NCBI GenBank assembly: GCA_043734785.1
Contig: JAYTEX010000043.1
Location: 1-14,455 of the forward strand
DNA from: CAIKBL01 sp043734785
Lineage (GTDB): Bacteria > Pseudomonadota > Gammaproteobacteria > Ga0077536
Reading direction: 5' to 3'
Length of the DNA: 14,455 nt
Below, piece after piece: positions 14,072-14,455 of the stretch (positions are counted from its first letter, which is position 1; every line of letters begins with the position of its first letter). A model generated the notes under the pieces. The model was not told the origin of the DNA. It made no database searches and saw nothing but the letters and a program-made list of their open reading frames with translations. The position numbers and the translations under genes were made by a program.

Positions 14072-14455
14072 CTAGCGGATGTTCGCTACGAACTGGTGGC
14101 GCAGATAGAGATTATTGGCCACCAAGGCAATCACCACGACAGTCGCACCGGCTAGCTCCACGGCCTCGAACCTGTAGCCCTGCGCCGCGCGATAGGTGAA
14201 GGTCACCACTGGCATCAGATTGGTCAGCAGCATCGAGTTCAGCGGCCCAATGCGTCGGGTGCCGAAATTCCAAGCCAGCATGCCGAACAGTACGCCGAAA
14301 ATGCCCAGGAACAGAAGATCCCAACCAACCTGCTGGTAGTCCGCGATCGCGGGCGACGCCAACCAACCCGCGGCAGTCATGCCGGACGTAATCGCCAAGG
14401 TCGTTGCCGCGCCCGGCAGCATGGTCAGCATCGTGATGCGCCACACGGACCAGCC
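14072..14455 (-). CDS. EamA/DMT family transporter, C-terminal part
   Basis: Partial: the frame is open through the right edge, so the ATG at 14446 is internal and only about the last 127 residues are present. Four hydrophobic segments are visible: LPGAATTLAITSGMTAAGW, DLLFLGIFGVLFGMLAWNFG, SMLLTNLMPVVTFTYRAAQG and AVELAGATVVVIALVANNLYL. The WNFGTRRIGPLNSMLLTNLMPV pattern is typical of the second EamA repeat of drug/metabolite transporters, which move small metabolites across the inner membrane. Substrate unknown. It is convergent with the HNH gene, 33 bases apart; a CCGCTAGCGG palindrome (14069-14078) spans its stop codon. Confidence 0.85.
   Translation of the reverse strand, partial: GWSVWRITMLTMLPGAATTLAITSGMTAAGWLASPAIADYQQVGWDLLFLGIFGVLFGMLAWNFGTRRIGPLNSMLLTNLMPVVTFTYRAAQGYRFEAVELAGATVVVIALVANNLYLRHQFVANIR

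Noticed and set aside
1..14455. Mobile element, CRISPR array, toxin-antitoxin or phage defence system
   Set aside because: No transposase, integrase, regularly spaced repeats, or recognised defence domains apart from a lone YajD-type HNH protein, which is a common chromosomal gene.

Overview
The window is GC-rich, densely coding bacterial chromosome, most likely from a gammaproteobacterium. The best lineage markers are a fused RlmK-RlmL 23S rRNA methyltransferase, a YajD-type HNH protein, a YaiI/UPF0178 protein and a small MAKPNYAFAKRQ-type basic protein. No tRNA, rRNA, CRISPR array, transposase, integrase or phage gene was seen, so this looks like ordinary chromosome with a strong metabolic (redox and acyl-CoA) flavour.

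Layout, left to right. (1) Positions 1-683, minus strand: a two-gene unit made of a 169-residue protein with an exact 25-residue C-terminal repeat, followed by a membrane-anchored protein cut by the left edge. (2) 860-1393, plus: peptide deformylase with a GTG start. (3) 1484-3102, minus: a YaiI family protein, then a two-domain VOC ring-cleaving dioxygenase-like protein. (4) 3388-6905, plus: a luciferase-like flavin oxidoreductase, a long intergenic hairpin, then rlmKL. (5) 7036-9263, minus: a 39-residue single-span membrane miniprotein, an SDR reductase and an Old Yellow Enzyme family oxidoreductase, probably co-transcribed; a second SDR (9434-10198, plus) diverges from them. (6) 10321-12802, minus: a hotdog acyl-CoA thioesterase, a ThDP-dependent 2-hydroxyacyl-CoA lyase (HACL) and a 51-residue highly charged protein. 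(7) 12849-14038, plus: an unrecognised lipoprotein overlapping by ATGA with a YajD-like HNH protein. (8) 14072 to the right edge, minus: the C-terminal half of an EamA/DMT transporter.

How the genes may work together. The HACL-thioesterase pair is the most coherent pathway unit. HACL enzymes cleave 2-hydroxyacyl-CoA into formyl-CoA plus an aldehyde or ketone, and a thioesterase next to it could remove an acyl-CoA from the pathway. The SDRs, the OYE, the luciferase-like enzyme and the VOC protein fit a catabolic lifestyle on branched, cyclic or aromatic compounds, but nothing in the sequence ties them to one substrate.

I see no clear-cut new defence or mobile system. The items most worth following up are the HACL-thioesterase pair with an active-site substitution, the 39-residue membrane miniprotein upstream of the SDR-OYE pair, the 25-residue repeat protein, and the long hairpin before rlmKL.
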